Shown: in pieces, positions 8,237-17,259 of the stretch
How positions within the stretch are numbered: position 1 is the stretch's first letter
How the letters are laid out: every line of letters begins with the position of its first letter
Assembly: GCF_016863015.1 (NCBI RefSeq)
Contig: NZ_BOOB01000019.1
Span: 1-64,000, forward strand
Direction: 5' to 3'
DNA length: 64,000 nucleotides
DNA from: Microbispora amethystogenes
GTDB taxonomy: Bacteria; Actinomycetota; Actinomycetes; Streptosporangiales; Streptosporangiaceae
Translations under genes and position numbers: made by a program
The notes under the pieces: model-generated
The model's input: the letters and a program-made list of their open reading frames with translations, nothing else
Told to the model about the DNA's origin: nothing
Databases searched by the model: none

Positions 8237-9388
8237 GTGACGACCAGCCTGCCGGGCCCGCTCGCCGGAACACGGGTGGTCACGTTCGCGGCGATCTACC
8301 AGGGGCCGTACGCGACGACGCTGCTCGCCGACCTGGGCGCGGACGTGATCACGGTCGAGCGGCCGGGCACCGGAGACACCGCCCGCGCCCAGGGCGGCAT
8401 GTTCGAAGCGTTGAACCGGGGCAAGCGTTCGATCGTCCTGGACCTCAAGAATCCCGCGGACCAGGAGACGGCCCGCCGGCTCGCGGGCACGGCCGACGTG
8501 CTCGTCGAGGCGTTCCGGCCCGGCGCCATGGAGCGGTTCGGCCTCGGATATCCGCGGCTGAGCGCGGCCAACCCCGGTCTGGTCCACGTGTCGCTGTCCG
8601 GCTTCGGCCAGGACGGGCCGTACCGCGACCGGGCCGGGCACGACCTCATGTACCAGGCGGCGGCGGGCCTGCTCGGCGGGCTGCCCGACCGGCCCGGCGC
8701 GGTCCATCCGCCGCCGGAGCTGGAGGCCGGGGCGATCGTCGGCGCTCTCTACGCCGCCCTCGGGGCGCTGGCCGGCCTGCTCGGCCGGGCCGTCACCGGC
8801 CGGGGCACCCACGTCGACCTCTCCACCCACGAGGCGCTGCTGTCGGTGATGTCCCTGCGGCTCGACCCGGTGCTCAACGGGCCGGGCGGCGACGCCGCCG
8901 CGGCGCCCGGCCGGGAGCCCGGCTACGGGTTGTACCGCTGCGCCGACGGGCGGCTCATCGCGCTGGGCATCGGCTTCGAGGACCACTTCTGGGCCCTGCT
9001 CTGCCGGGCGACCGGCCTGACGGCGTTCGCCGGGCTGGGACAGGCCGAACGGCTGGCGCGCGGAGACTTCCTCGCCGGCCTGCTGTCCGACGCCCTGGCC
9101 ACCCGCCCGTACGCGGAGTGGCAGGAGGAGTTCGACCGGATCGGGGTGCCCGCGGGCCCGGTTCACCGGCTCTCGGAGGTTCCGGCCGACCCGCACGTAC
9201 GCGCCCGCGAGGTGATCCGCACCCTGCGCGGCCATTCGCCGCGGCGGTACGTGCGCCAGCCGCTGCGGCTGAGCGCATACGCGGAACACGACCCCGGCCC
9301 GGCCCCCCGCCTGGGCGAACACACCGCTTCGCTCCTTCGGGAGCTGGACGACACGGCACCGTGCCCGGAGGAGGCAGTCGAGCCATGA
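8237..9388 (+). CDS. CaiB/BaiF-family (class III) CoA-transferase
   Basis: About 383 residues of the formyl-CoA:oxalate CoA-transferase family. The N-terminal LAGTRVVTFAAIYQGPYATTLLADLGADVITVERPG and the segment YPRLSAANPGLVHVSLSGFGQDGPYRDRAGHDLMYQ are diagnostic, with the catalytic Asp expected at GHDLMYQ. It would move CoA between acids, either activating the substrate or recycling CoA. Start is ambiguous: GTG 8237, two bases after the dehydrogenase stop, or TTG 8231 overlapping it; neither has a strong Shine-Dalgarno. Confidence 0.88.
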   Translation: MTTSLPGPLAGTRVVTFAAIYQGPYATTLLADLGADVITVERPGTGDTARAQGGMFEALNRGKRSIVLDLKNPADQETARRLAGTADVLVEAFRPGAMERFGLGYPRLSAANPGLVHVSLSGFGQDGPYRDRAGHDLMYQAAAGLLGGLPDRPGAVHPPPELEAGAIVGALYAALGALAGLLGRAVTGRGTHVDLSTHEALLSVMSLRLDPVLNGPGGDAAAAPGREPGYGLYRCADGRLIALGIGFEDHFWALLCRATGLTAFAGLGQAERLARGDFLAGLLSDALATRPYAEWQEEFDRIGVPAGPVHRLSEVPADPHVRAREVIRTLRGHSPRRYVRQPLRLSAYAEHDPGPAPRLGEHTASLLRELDDTAPCPEEAVEP

Positions 9389-11493
9389 CCACGACACCAG
9401 AGAGACCGGCGCTCGACCGGCTGCTCTCGCCCCGCTCGATCGCCATGGTCGGCGCGTCGAACAGCCCCACCCGCATCGGCGGCACCGTCTTCGGCAACCT
9501 GCTCCGCGCCTTCCCCGGCGAGGTGCACCCGATCCACCCGAAGGACGAGGTGGTCCAGGGCCGCACCGCGTTCCGCCGCGTCGGCGACCTGCCCGAGCCC
9601 GTCGACCTGGCGGTGATCGCGGTGCCCGCCCCCGCCGTGGTCGACGTGGTCGCCGAGTGCGCGGCCCGCGGCGTCGGCGGCGCGGCGGTCATCACCTCCG
9701 GCTTCGCCGAGGCCGGGCCCGAGGGACGCGCCCTGCAGGACCGGCTCACCGCGCTGTCCCGGGAGACCGGCATCCGCGTCATCGGGCCGAACTGCATCGG
9801 CTTCATGAACTCCCACGGCGGGGTCATGGCCAACTTCATGATCACCCCCGACCAGCCGATGCCCGAGGCCGGTCCGGTGGCGCTCGTGTCGCAGAGCGGC
9901 GGCTTCGGCTCGTACATCACCAACAAGGCCGTGCTCGCCGGGCTGCGGCTGGGGTGGTTCGTGTCCACCGGCAACGAGGCCGACGTGAACGTCGCCACGG
10001 TGCTGCGTCACCTCGTGGAGCGGCCCGAGGTCGGGGTGCTGCTGTCGTTCGTCGAGACGCTGCGCGACCCGGAGATCTTCGTCGGCACCGCCCGCCGCGC
10101 CGCCGAACTGGACAAGCCGCTCGTGCTGCTCAAGGCGGGCCGCTCCGAGGAGGCCGCGCGGGCCGCGATGAGCCACACCGCCTCGATCGTGGGATCGGCC
10201 CGGGTCCTCGACGCCGTCTGCCGTCAGTACGGCGTGTTCGTCGCCTCCACCATGGAAGAGCTGCTCGACCTGGGCACGATCTTCCAGGACGGCCGCCGGG
10301 CGCGGGGCAACCGAGTGATCGTGATGACGTCCTCCGGCGGGGCGGGAGTGCTGCTCGCCGACGAGGCGGGGCAGGCCGGGCTCTCCGTGCCGGAACTCCC
10401 CGCCGAGGAGCAGGCCGCGCTGGCCGCGGACATGCCCGTGCCGTTCTACGGCTCCACCGTCAACCCGGTGGACACGACCGCGCAGACCACCGCGATGCCC
10501 GGCGCCTACAGCAAGGTGCTCAACGCGGTCGCCGCCAGCCCGTCCGCGGACATGCTGGCCGCGGTCACCTGGGCCGGGCCGGGCCCCGCCAACGACGCGA
10601 TCGTCGAGACGTACCGGACCACCGCCAAGCCGGTCGCGATCCTGTCCACCGCGTGGTCGGAGCAGTTCCAGCGGGCCGGGGTGCCGACCTTCACCGACCC
10701 CCGCCGGGCGATGGTCGCGCTCGCGGCCCTGGCCGCGCAGTCGGCCCGGCGCCCGTCGCCCCCCGGCCCGGCCCGGTTCACCGCCGACGCCGCCCGCGTA
10801 CGACGGGCGCGTGAGCTGATCGCCGAGGCGGGCCGGGAGACGACGCTGCTCGAGTCGACCGGCAAGCGCGTCCTGGCGCTGTACGGCGTCCCGGTGACCC
10901 GCGAGGAACTGGTGACCGACGTGGAGGCGGCGGTCGAGGCGGCCGAGCGCATCGGCGGCCCGGTGGCGATCAAGGCGATGTCCTACCGGTTGCCGCACAA
11001 GTCCGACGCGGGAGCGATCCGGCTCGGCCTGCGCGGCGCGGAGGCCGTGCGCGCCGGATACCGGGAGATGCTCGCCGAGGTCGCGCGCCGGGAGCCCGGC
11101 GCGGTCGTCGAGGGCGTGCTCGTCCAGCAGATGGCCCCCGCCCGGATCGAACTGACCTGCGGAGTGCAGCGGGACCCGGTCTTCGGGCCCATGGTCGCGA
11201 TCGGGCTCGGCGGAGTCCTGATCGAGGTGCTGAGCGAGGCCGTGCTGCTGCGTCCTCCGTTCGACGTGGACACCGCGCTCGCGGCGCTGGGCGGTCTGCT
11301 CGGCGGGCGCCTGGTCACCGGGCGGCGCGGTCTGTCCGAGGAGGAGCAGCGGGCCGTCGCCCGGGTCATGACCGGTCTCGGAGAGCTCGCGCTGGAGCTG
11401 GACGAGGTCGCCGAGGTCGACGTCAACCCGCTGCGCGTCGCCGACGGTGGCGTGCTCGCCGCCGACGCGCTGATCGTGGTGAACCATGAGTGA
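9385..11493 (+). CDS. Acetate-CoA ligase (ADP-forming)-like acyl-CoA synthetase
   Basis: A 702-residue protein of the NDP-forming acyl-CoA synthetase family. Residues about 10-140 form a CoA-binding Rossmann domain (SPRSIAMVGASNSPTRIGGTVF), the middle is a succinyl-CoA-ligase-like flavodoxin domain (phospho-His loop region MSHTASIVGS), and residues about 480-700 are an ATP-grasp domain (KAMSYRLPHKSDAGAIRLGL). It would activate a carboxylic acid to its CoA ester at ATP cost. The ATG at 9385 overlaps the previous stop (ATGA) after GGAGGAGG. With the CoA-transferase, two activation routes are encoded. Confidence 0.87.
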   Translation: MTTTPERPALDRLLSPRSIAMVGASNSPTRIGGTVFGNLLRAFPGEVHPIHPKDEVVQGRTAFRRVGDLPEPVDLAVIAVPAPAVVDVVAECAARGVGGAAVITSGFAEAGPEGRALQDRLTALSRETGIRVIGPNCIGFMNSHGGVMANFMITPDQPMPEAGPVALVSQSGGFGSYITNKAVLAGLRLGWFVSTGNEADVNVATVLRHLVERPEVGVLLSFVETLRDPEIFVGTARRAAELDKPLVLLKAGRSEEAARAAMSHTASIVGSARVLDAVCRQYGVFVASTMEELLDLGTIFQDGRRARGNRVIVMTSSGGAGVLLADEAGQAGLSVPELPAEEQAALAADMPVPFYGSTVNPVDTTAQTTAMPGAYSKVLNAVAASPSADMLAAVTWAGPGPANDAIVETYRTTAKPVAILSTAWSEQFQRAGVPTFTDPRRAMVALAALAAQSARRPSPPGPARFTADAARVRRARELIAEAGRETTLLESTGKRVLALYGVPVTREELVTDVEAAVEAAERIGGPVAIKAMSYRLPHKSDAGAIRLGLRGAEAVRAGYREMLAEVARREPGAVVEGVLVQQMAPARIELTCGVQRDPVFGPMVAIGLGGVLIEVLSEAVLLRPPFDVDTALAALGGLLGGRLVTGRRGLSEEEQRAVARVMTGLGELALELDEVAEVDVNPLRVADGGVLAADALIVVNHE

Positions 11494-11932
11494 CCGCCGC
11501 CACCTCGTCGGGCATGCCTACACGCCGTACACGTTCCCGGTCGAACACGGCAAGGTGCGCGAGTTCGCCCTGGCCGTCAAGGACGAGGACCCCGTCTACC
11601 GCGACGCCGGAGCGGCCAGGGACGCCGGATACCGGCACCTGCCCGCGCCGCCGACCTTCTCCGCCGTCACCTCGCACTGGGCGGTGCGGGACGCGGACGT
11701 GCTCCGGCTCGACCTGCGCCGGGTGCTCGCCGGCGGCGCGGAGTGGGAGTACCTGAGCGAGATCGTCGCCGGTGACGTGCTCACCGTGCGGTCGCGCATC
11801 GCCGACGTGCAGGAGAAGACCGGGAGCCGCGGCCCGATGACGCTGATCGTCACCGAGCACGACTTCGTCAACCAACACGAGGAGACCGTGCTGCGGCTGC
11901 GCAGCACGGTGATCGAACTGGGGGAACAGTGA
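11486..11932 (+). CDS. MaoC-like hydratase subunit, HadA/ChsH2-N-like
   Basis: A 148-residue hot-dog-fold protein of the FAS1-like dehydratase/MaoC N-terminal type (VEHGKVREFALAVKDEDPVYRD; APPTFSAVTSHW). This subunit type generally lacks the catalytic Asp/His pair and stabilises a catalytic partner, here the next gene. Its start overlaps the synthetase stop by eight bases. The pair would hydrate a 2-enoyl-CoA of unusual shape. Heterodimer formation is inferred from family knowledge and adjacency. Confidence 0.85.
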   Translation: MSDRRHLVGHAYTPYTFPVEHGKVREFALAVKDEDPVYRDAGAARDAGYRHLPAPPTFSAVTSHWAVRDADVLRLDLRRVLAGGAEWEYLSEIVAGDVLTVRSRIADVQEKTGSRGPMTLIVTEHDFVNQHEETVLRLRSTVIELGEQ

Positions 11933-12390
11933 CAGAGCCGGATACCGTGCCCGCGACGGTGGCCCCGGAACGCCGGGTCGGGCCGCTCACCCGCACCGAC
12001 TTCGTCAGGTACGCCGGGGCGGGCGGGGACTTCAACCCCATCCACCACGACGAGATCTTCGCCCGCTCCGCCGGATATCCGTCGGTCTTCGGGCACGGGC
12101 TGCTCACCGCCGGGATCCTCGGCGGGTACGCCGCCTCCTGGCTGGGCCGGCGCAACATGCGCCGGTTCACCGTCCGGTACGTCGGCCAGGTGTGGCCGGG
12201 CGACACGCTGGTGCTCGGCGGCGAGGTGCTGCGCACCGGGACGGGCCCGGACGGCGGCACCGAGGTCGAGGTGGGGCTCACGGTGCACAGCGAGGCCGAA
12301 GGGCGCGAGCCCAGGCTGGTGCTGCGCGGCGGCGCGACCGCCGTCTACCCCGCCCGGGCGCTCGCCCGGGCGGCGGGGAGCCGGGCATGA
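11929..12390 (+). CDS. MaoC-family enoyl-CoA hydratase, HadB/ChsH1-like catalytic subunit
   Basis: A 153-residue hot-dog protein. The hydratase motif GDFNPIHHDEIFARSAGYPSVFGHGLL carries the catalytic Asp and His (D-F-N-P-I-H). It starts at GTG 11929, overlapping the previous stop (GTGA). It is expected to be the active half of a MaoC heterodimer producing the 3-hydroxyacyl-CoA that is then split or oxidised. Confidence 0.9.
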   Translation: MTEPDTVPATVAPERRVGPLTRTDFVRYAGAGGDFNPIHHDEIFARSAGYPSVFGHGLLTAGILGGYAASWLGRRNMRRFTVRYVGQVWPGDTLVLGGEVLRTGTGPDGGTEVEVGLTVHSEAEGREPRLVLRGGATAVYPARALARAAGSRA

Positions 12391-12779
12391 CCGGGCCCGC
12401 GCCGCACCGCGAGTACACCGACCGGGTCGCCGCCGGGACGGTGCCCTGCCAGACGTGCGACGGATGCCTGTCCGCCGTGTTCCCACCCCGGGTCATCTGC
12501 CCGTCGTGCGGCGGCGCCGACCTGCGCTGGAGTGAGAGCGCCGGGCTCGGCACGGTCTACTCGGCCAGCGTCCTGTCACCGCGCGACGCCGACCCCTACT
12601 CCGTCGTACTGGTCGATCTCGACGAGAGGTTCCGGATGATGAGCACGGTGGTGGACATCCCCGCGCGGGACGTGCGGATCGGGATGCGGGTCCGCGCCCG
12701 GGTCGAACGGGACGGGCCGTCCGGACCGCGCATCGTGTTCACCGCCGAGGAAGGCGAGGGGCGTCATGAGCCCGCGTGA
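12387..12779 (+). CDS. DUF35 Zn-ribbon/OB-fold protein
   Basis: A 130-residue DUF35 protein. The Zn ribbon shows two CxxC pairs (CDGC and CPSC) near residues 24-42, and the rest is the OB-fold, with SVVLVDLDERFRMMSTVVDI. DUF35 proteins partner thiolase-fold enzymes; in the steroid side-chain system the DUF35 domain of ChsH2 binds the aldolase Ltp2. Here it directly precedes and overlaps a thiolase-fold gene lacking the usual Cys, so the two should form a complex. ATGA overlap with the MaoC gene. Confidence 0.88.
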   Translation: MTGPAPHREYTDRVAAGTVPCQTCDGCLSAVFPPRVICPSCGGADLRWSESAGLGTVYSASVLSPRDADPYSVVLVDLDERFRMMSTVVDIPARDVRIGMRVRARVERDGPSGPRIVFTAEEGEGRHEPA

Positions 12780-13932
12780 TCTCCGGGGCGCCACCGCGAT
12801 CGTGGGGGTCGCCGAGTCCGATCTCGGCGAGGTCGGCCCCGACAGGTACGCCATCGAACTGGCCGCGCAGGCCGCGGGCGCCGCGCTCGCCGAGGCGGGC
12901 CTGACCACCCGCGACGTGGACGGGCTGTTCTGCGCCATCGCCGGGCGCGGGATGGCGCCGCTCGACGTGGCCGAGTATCTCGGGATCCGGCCCAGGTACA
13001 CCGACGGCACGATGGTCGGCGGCAGCTCGTTCGTCTCCCACCTGCACCACGCCGCCCTCGCCATCACGTCCGGGGCGTGCGACGTCGCCCTGATCGTCTA
13101 CGGCAGCACCGCCCGCTCCGACAGCGGGCGCGGCAGGCTCGCGACGGGCCCGCCGGAGCTGCCCTCCTACGAGGCCGCCTACCGGCCGCGCATGCCGATC
13201 ACCGGGTACGCGCTCGCCGCCGCACGGCACATGCACCAGTTCGGCACCACGCGAACACAGCTCGCCGAGGTCGCCGTGGCGGCCCGGCGGTGGGCGCGGC
13301 TCAACCCCAAGGCGTTCGCCCGCGACCCGCTGACCGTCGAGGACGTGCTGGCCGCCAGGATGGTGTCGAGCCCGCTGACGTCGCTCGACTGCTGCCTGGT
13401 CACCGACGGGGGCGGCGCGGTCGTGGTGACGAGTGCCGCACGGGCCGCGGACCTGCCCCGCCCGCCGGTCTACCTGCTGGGCGCGGGGGAGGCGCACTGG
13501 CACCGCGCGATCTCCCAGATGCCCGACCTGACCGTCACCGCCGCGACCGAGTCCTCGGCCCGCGCGTACGCGATGGCGGGTGTGGGGCCGGAGGACGTGG
13601 ACATGGTGCAGCTCTACGACGCCTTCACCATCAACACGATCCTGTTCCTGGAAGACCTGGGCTTCTGCGCGAAGGGAGAGGGCGGCGACTTCGTCTCCGG
13701 CGGGCGGATCGCCCCCGGCGGCGACCTGCCGGTCAACACCAACGGCGGCGGCCTGTCCTACTGCCACCCCGGGATGTACGGCATCTTCCCGCTCATCGAG
13801 GCGACCCGGCAGATCCGTGGGGAGGCGGGGATGCGGCAGCAGCCCGGCGTGACGATCGCGGTCGCGCACGGCAACGGCGGGCAGCTCTCCAGCCAGGTGA
13901 CCGCGGTCCTCGGGGGGCGGGACAGCCTGTGA
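12766..13932 (+). CDS. Thiolase-fold enzyme without nucleophilic Cys (Ltp2/aldolase-like)
   Basis: A 388-residue thiolase superfamily protein of the SCP-x/lipid-transfer group. Where thiolases have the acylated Cys (CASG region) this one has GGSSFVSHLHHA, so no Cys is available; the C-terminal NTNGGGLSYCHPGMYGI keeps the GG...HPG loop. Cys-less members with a DUF35 partner include Ltp2, which performs a retro-aldol cleavage rather than thiolysis. By analogy it would cut a 3-hydroxyacyl-CoA into a shorter acyl-CoA and a carbonyl compound. The start overlaps the DUF35 gene by 14 bases. A degenerate thiolase partner is the alternative. Confidence 0.85.
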   Translation: MSPRDLRGATAIVGVAESDLGEVGPDRYAIELAAQAAGAALAEAGLTTRDVDGLFCAIAGRGMAPLDVAEYLGIRPRYTDGTMVGGSSFVSHLHHAALAITSGACDVALIVYGSTARSDSGRGRLATGPPELPSYEAAYRPRMPITGYALAAARHMHQFGTTRTQLAEVAVAARRWARLNPKAFARDPLTVEDVLAARMVSSPLTSLDCCLVTDGGGAVVVTSAARAADLPRPPVYLLGAGEAHWHRAISQMPDLTVTAATESSARAYAMAGVGPEDVDMVQLYDAFTINTILFLEDLGFCAKGEGGDFVSGGRIAPGGDLPVNTNGGGLSYCHPGMYGIFPLIEATRQIRGEAGMRQQPGVTIAVAHGNGGQLSSQVTAVLGGRDSL

Positions 13933-14708
13933 GCCCGGTCATCACGCACCACGACGGGCCCGTGCTCGTCGTCACGCTGAACCGCCCGCACGTGCTCAAC
14001 GCGCTCGACGCGGACACCCTGTACGCGCTCGCGGACGCCTGGCACGAGGCGGCCGACCCGGGCGTCCGGGCCGTCGTCGTCACCGGCAGCGGGCGGGGCT
14101 TCTGCGCGGGGGCCGACCTGCGCACCCCACCCGACCCGTCCCGGACGGCCCGCCCGGGCAGCTCCGGACTGCGGCACACCTATCACCCGCACGTGCTCGC
14201 GATGGCCGCGCTGGAAAAGCCGGTGATCGCCGCGGTGAACGGCGCCGCCGCCGGGGCGGGGCTGTCCCTGGCCGCCGCCGCGGACGTGCGGATCGCCGCC
14301 GACACGGCCAAGTTCGTCCCGGCCTTCGCCGCGGTCGGGCTGGTGCCCGACGCGGGCGGCGCGTACTTCCTGCCGCGCCTGCTCGGCTACGCCCGGGCGT
14401 ACGAGTGGCTGGCCACCGGCAGGCCGGTGCTCGCGGAGGAGGCGCTCCGCTGGGGGCTCGTGTCGCGGGTCGTCCCGGCCGGCGAACTGCTCGGCGACGC
14501 CGTCGAGCTGGCACACCGGATGGCCGCCATGCCCGGCGCCGCGCTCGGGCTCACCAAACGGCTGCTCGACCACGGCCTGACCCACGGGCTCGCCGACCTC
14601 CTGAACGAGGAGGCGCGGCTGCAGGCCCTCGCCGTGGCCGATCCCGCGCGGCAGCGGGCCCGCGCCGAGGTGGCACGCCGTCTTTCCGCTGACGAGGAGG
14701 ACAGATGA
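13929..14708 (+). CDS. Crotonase-fold enoyl-CoA hydratase/isomerase 1
   Basis: A 259-residue crotonase. The oxyanion-hole segments RGFCAGADLR and NGAAAGAGLSLA are present. The two Glu residues of classical hydratases are absent: the first position falls in KFVPAFAAVG and the second is Asp in LVPDAGGAYFLPR, a pattern seen in PaaG-like isomerases. It may therefore isomerise or hydrolyse rather than hydrate. GTG at 13929 overlaps the previous stop (GTGA). Confidence 0.87.
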   Translation: MSPVITHHDGPVLVVTLNRPHVLNALDADTLYALADAWHEAADPGVRAVVVTGSGRGFCAGADLRTPPDPSRTARPGSSGLRHTYHPHVLAMAALEKPVIAAVNGAAAGAGLSLAAAADVRIAADTAKFVPAFAAVGLVPDAGGAYFLPRLLGYARAYEWLATGRPVLAEEALRWGLVSRVVPAGELLGDAVELAHRMAAMPGAALGLTKRLLDHGLTHGLADLLNEEARLQALAVADPARQRARAEVARRLSADEEDR

Positions 14709-15508
14709 GTGAATACAAGACACTGCTGACGACAGTGGACGACGGGCTCGCCGTCATCGCGTTGAACCGTCCCGAGCGGCTGAACGCGATCGGCGGCGGG
14801 CTGGAGCGGGAGCTGTCCGAGGCGCTGCGGGACGTCGCCGAGAACCCGGACGTACGGGCCGTGCTGCTGCGCGGCGAGGGACGGGCGTTCTGCGTGGGCG
14901 GCGACGTCAAGGACATGGCCGTGCGCGCCGAGGACGAGGAGGGGCCGAGCGCCGGCCAGCAGGTCTACCAGCTCCTGCACGGCCGCCGCATCCTGGAGAC
15001 CATTCTGTCGGTGCCGCAGCCGGTCGTGGCCGCCGTGCACGGGTACGCGATGGGGCTGGGCGCGACGATCGCGCTGTTCTGCGACGTCGTGGTCGCCGCT
15101 GTGGACGCGCAGTTCGCCGACACCCATGTCGCGGTCGGCTTGGTCGCCGGTGACGGAGGGGCGGTCGCGTGGCCGCTGGCGATGCCGCTCGGCGCGGCCA
15201 GGTACTACCTCATGACCGGCGACCGGCTCGACGGCGCCGAGGCGGCCCGGCTGGGCCTCGCCCTGCGCGCCGTACCGGCCGGGGACCTGGTCGCCGAGGC
15301 GACGGCCGTCGCCCGCAGGCTGGCCGCCGCCGCCCCGCTCGCGGTGCAGGGCACCAAGGCCACGGTCAACAAGATCGTGCGGGAGCGGATGAACCTGGTG
15401 CTCGACTTCGGGCTGGCCCTGGAGGGCGGCACGTTCGTCAGCGACGACCACAAGGAGGCGGCCGCGGCGTTCGTCGAGAAGCGCGCCCCCGTCTTCCGGG
15501 GACGGTGA
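14705..15508 (+). CDS. Crotonase-fold enoyl-CoA hydratase/isomerase 2
   Basis: A 267-residue crotonase with RAFCVGGDVKD and HGYAMGLGATIALFCD for the oxyanion hole. As in the preceding paralogue, the second active-site Glu is replaced by Asp (LVAGDGGAVAWPL) and the first is not obvious. Helical C-terminus ends in FVEKRAPVFRGR. It overlaps the previous gene by four bases and follows GAGGAGGA. Two divergent crotonases suggest successive steps on a ring or branched acyl-CoA, but the reaction cannot be read from sequence. Confidence 0.87.
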   Translation: MSEYKTLLTTVDDGLAVIALNRPERLNAIGGGLERELSEALRDVAENPDVRAVLLRGEGRAFCVGGDVKDMAVRAEDEEGPSAGQQVYQLLHGRRILETILSVPQPVVAAVHGYAMGLGATIALFCDVVVAAVDAQFADTHVAVGLVAGDGGAVAWPLAMPLGAARYYLMTGDRLDGAEAARLGLALRAVPAGDLVAEATAVARRLAAAAPLAVQGTKATVNKIVRERMNLVLDFGLALEGGTFVSDDHKEAAAAFVEKRAPVFRGR

Positions 15509-15512
15509 CGCG

Positions 15513-16286
15513 ATGAACATCGTGGTCTGTGTGAAGTACGTCCCCGACACGGGCTCCCAGCCCCGCTTCACCGCGGAGCACCGGGTCGACCGCGCGGGCG
15601 GCCGGCTCTCCGAGCTGGACGAGTACGCCGTCGAGCAGGCGCTGCGCGTCGTGGACACCGTGCCGGGCACGCGCGTCACCCACCTGACCGTCGGGCCGCC
15701 CGCCGCCGCGGAGGCGCTGCGCAGGGCGCTCGCCATGGGCGGGGACGCCGCCGTGCACGTCAGCGACGACGCGATCGCCGGGTCCGACGCGCCCGCCACC
15801 GCGCTGATCCTCGCCGCCGCGCTGCGCCGCCTGTCGCCGGACCTCGTGCTGTGCGCGATGGCCTCCACGGACGGCGGCACCTCTCTGGTCCCGGCCATGC
15901 TCGCCGAGCACCTGGAGATGCCGCAGCTCACCTTCGCGAGCGAGATGAGTCTCGACGAGGGCGGCACCGTACGGATCCGGCGGGAGGCGGCGAGCGAGGT
16001 GCGGCACCTCGCCGCCGGGCTGCCCGCCGTCGTGTCGGTGACCGACCGGATCGGCGACCCGCGATACCCGTCCTTCAAGGGGATCATGGCGGCGAAGAAG
16101 AAGCCGCTGGAGACCTGGAGTCTCGCCGACCTCGGCGTGCCCGCCGGTCGGGTGGGAGCCGCCGCGGCGACGGTGGTCGACCAGATCACGGCCAGGCCGC
16201 CGCGCGCCGCGGGGACGATCGTGCCCGACGAAGGCGAGGGAGGACGGCGGCTCGCCGGCTTCCTGTCCGAGCAGAAGTTCATCTGA
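15513..16286 (+). CDS. etfB: Electron transfer flavoprotein beta subunit
   Basis: A 257-residue EtfB/FixA protein beginning MNIVVCVKYVPDTG, with the AMP/adenine-binding SELDEYAVEQALRV region and the recognition-loop area around KGIMAAKKKPLETW. It forms a heterodimer with the next gene product and accepts electrons from the two acyl-CoA dehydrogenases at the head of the operon. The gene starts four bases after the crotonase stop. The general housekeeping ETF is probably elsewhere, making this a pathway-specific copy. Confidence 0.93.
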   Translation: MNIVVCVKYVPDTGSQPRFTAEHRVDRAGGRLSELDEYAVEQALRVVDTVPGTRVTHLTVGPPAAAEALRRALAMGGDAAVHVSDDAIAGSDAPATALILAAALRRLSPDLVLCAMASTDGGTSLVPAMLAEHLEMPQLTFASEMSLDEGGTVRIRREAASEVRHLAAGLPAVVSVTDRIGDPRYPSFKGIMAAKKKPLETWSLADLGVPAGRVGAAAATVVDQITARPPRAAGTIVPDEGEGGRRLAGFLSEQKFI

Positions 16287-16299
16287 GGAAGGGACAGTC

Positions 16300-17259
16300 G
16301 TGTCAGATGTTCTGGTGCTGGTCGGGCACATCGCGGGACAGGTCGGCAAACCCGGTCTGGAACTGCTCACCCTGGCCCGCCGGCTCGGAGATCCCGTCGT
16401 GGTCTGCGCCGGCGAGGCCGACGAGGCGGCCGTCGAGACACTCGGCAGGTACGGCGCCGAGCGGGTCCACGTCATCGAGTCGGACGAGCCGCAGGAGTAT
16501 CCGGTGGCGTGGGTGCGCGCCCTGGCCGCTCTCACGGCCGACGTCCGGCCGGTGGCCGTGCTGACGGAGTCCACCCCGGACGGCCGGGAGATCGCGGCCC
16601 GCCTCTCGGTGCGGCTGGACGGCGGCGTGCTCACCGACGCCGTCGACGTCCAGGCCGGGCCCGACGGCCCGGTCGTCACCCAGTGGGCCTTCGCGGCGGG
16701 CTACACCGTCACCTCCAGGGTGGTCCGCGGGGTGCCGGTCATCGCGGTCAAGCCCAACGCCGTCGTGCCCTCCGAGGCTCCGGTCACGCCGTCGGTCACC
16801 CGGGGCGCGCTCGTGCTGGAGGAGGCGGACCGCCGCACCCGGGTCGTGTCGCGTACGGCGAGGGAGAGCACCGGCCGCCCGCAGCTCACCGAGGCGGACA
16901 TCGTCGTGTCCGGCGGCCGTGGTCTGGGCGGAGCCGAGCAGTTCGCCCTGCTCGAGCGCCTCGCGGACGCGCTGGGCGGTGCGGTCGGAGCCTCCAGGGC
17001 GGCGGTCGACTCGGGCTGGTATCCGCACACCCACCAGGTGGGGCAGACGGGTGTCACGGTCTCGCCCCAGCTCTACCTCGCCGTCGGCATCTCCGGGGCG
17101 ATCCAGCACCGCGCCGGAATGCAGACCAGCAAGACCATCGTGGCGGTGAACAAGGACGCCGAGGCGCCCATCTTCGAGCTCGCCGACTACGGCGTGGTCG
17201 GCGACCTGTTCGAGGTGGTGCCGCAGCTTCTCGACGAGGTCGCCAGGCGGCGGGCCTAG
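16300..17259 (+). CDS. etfA: Electron transfer flavoprotein alpha subunit
   Basis: A 319-residue EtfA. The C-terminal FAD domain is clear: SGGRGLGG, the segment [33 protein letters not shown] and [22 protein letters not shown] at 16300 follows GGAAGGGA. The electrons would pass on to an ETF oxidoreductase; the partial gene at 1-84 might encode a membrane Fe-S oxidoreductase of that kind, but this is a guess. Confidence 0.94.
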   Translation: MSDVLVLVGHIAGQVGKPGLELLTLARRLGDPVVVCAGEADEAAVETLGRYGAERVHVIESDEPQEYPVAWVRALAALTADVRPVAVLTESTPDGREIAARLSVRLDGGVLTDAVDVQAGPDGPVVTQWAFAAGYTVTSRVVRGVPVIAVKPNAVVPSEAPVTPSVTRGALVLEEADRRTRVVSRTARESTGRPQLTEADIVVSGGRGLGGAEQFALLERLADALGGAVGASRAAVDSGWYPHTHQVGQTGVTVSPQLYLAVGISGAIQHRAGMQTSKTIVAVNKDAEAPIFELADYGVVGDLFEVVPQLLDEVARRRA

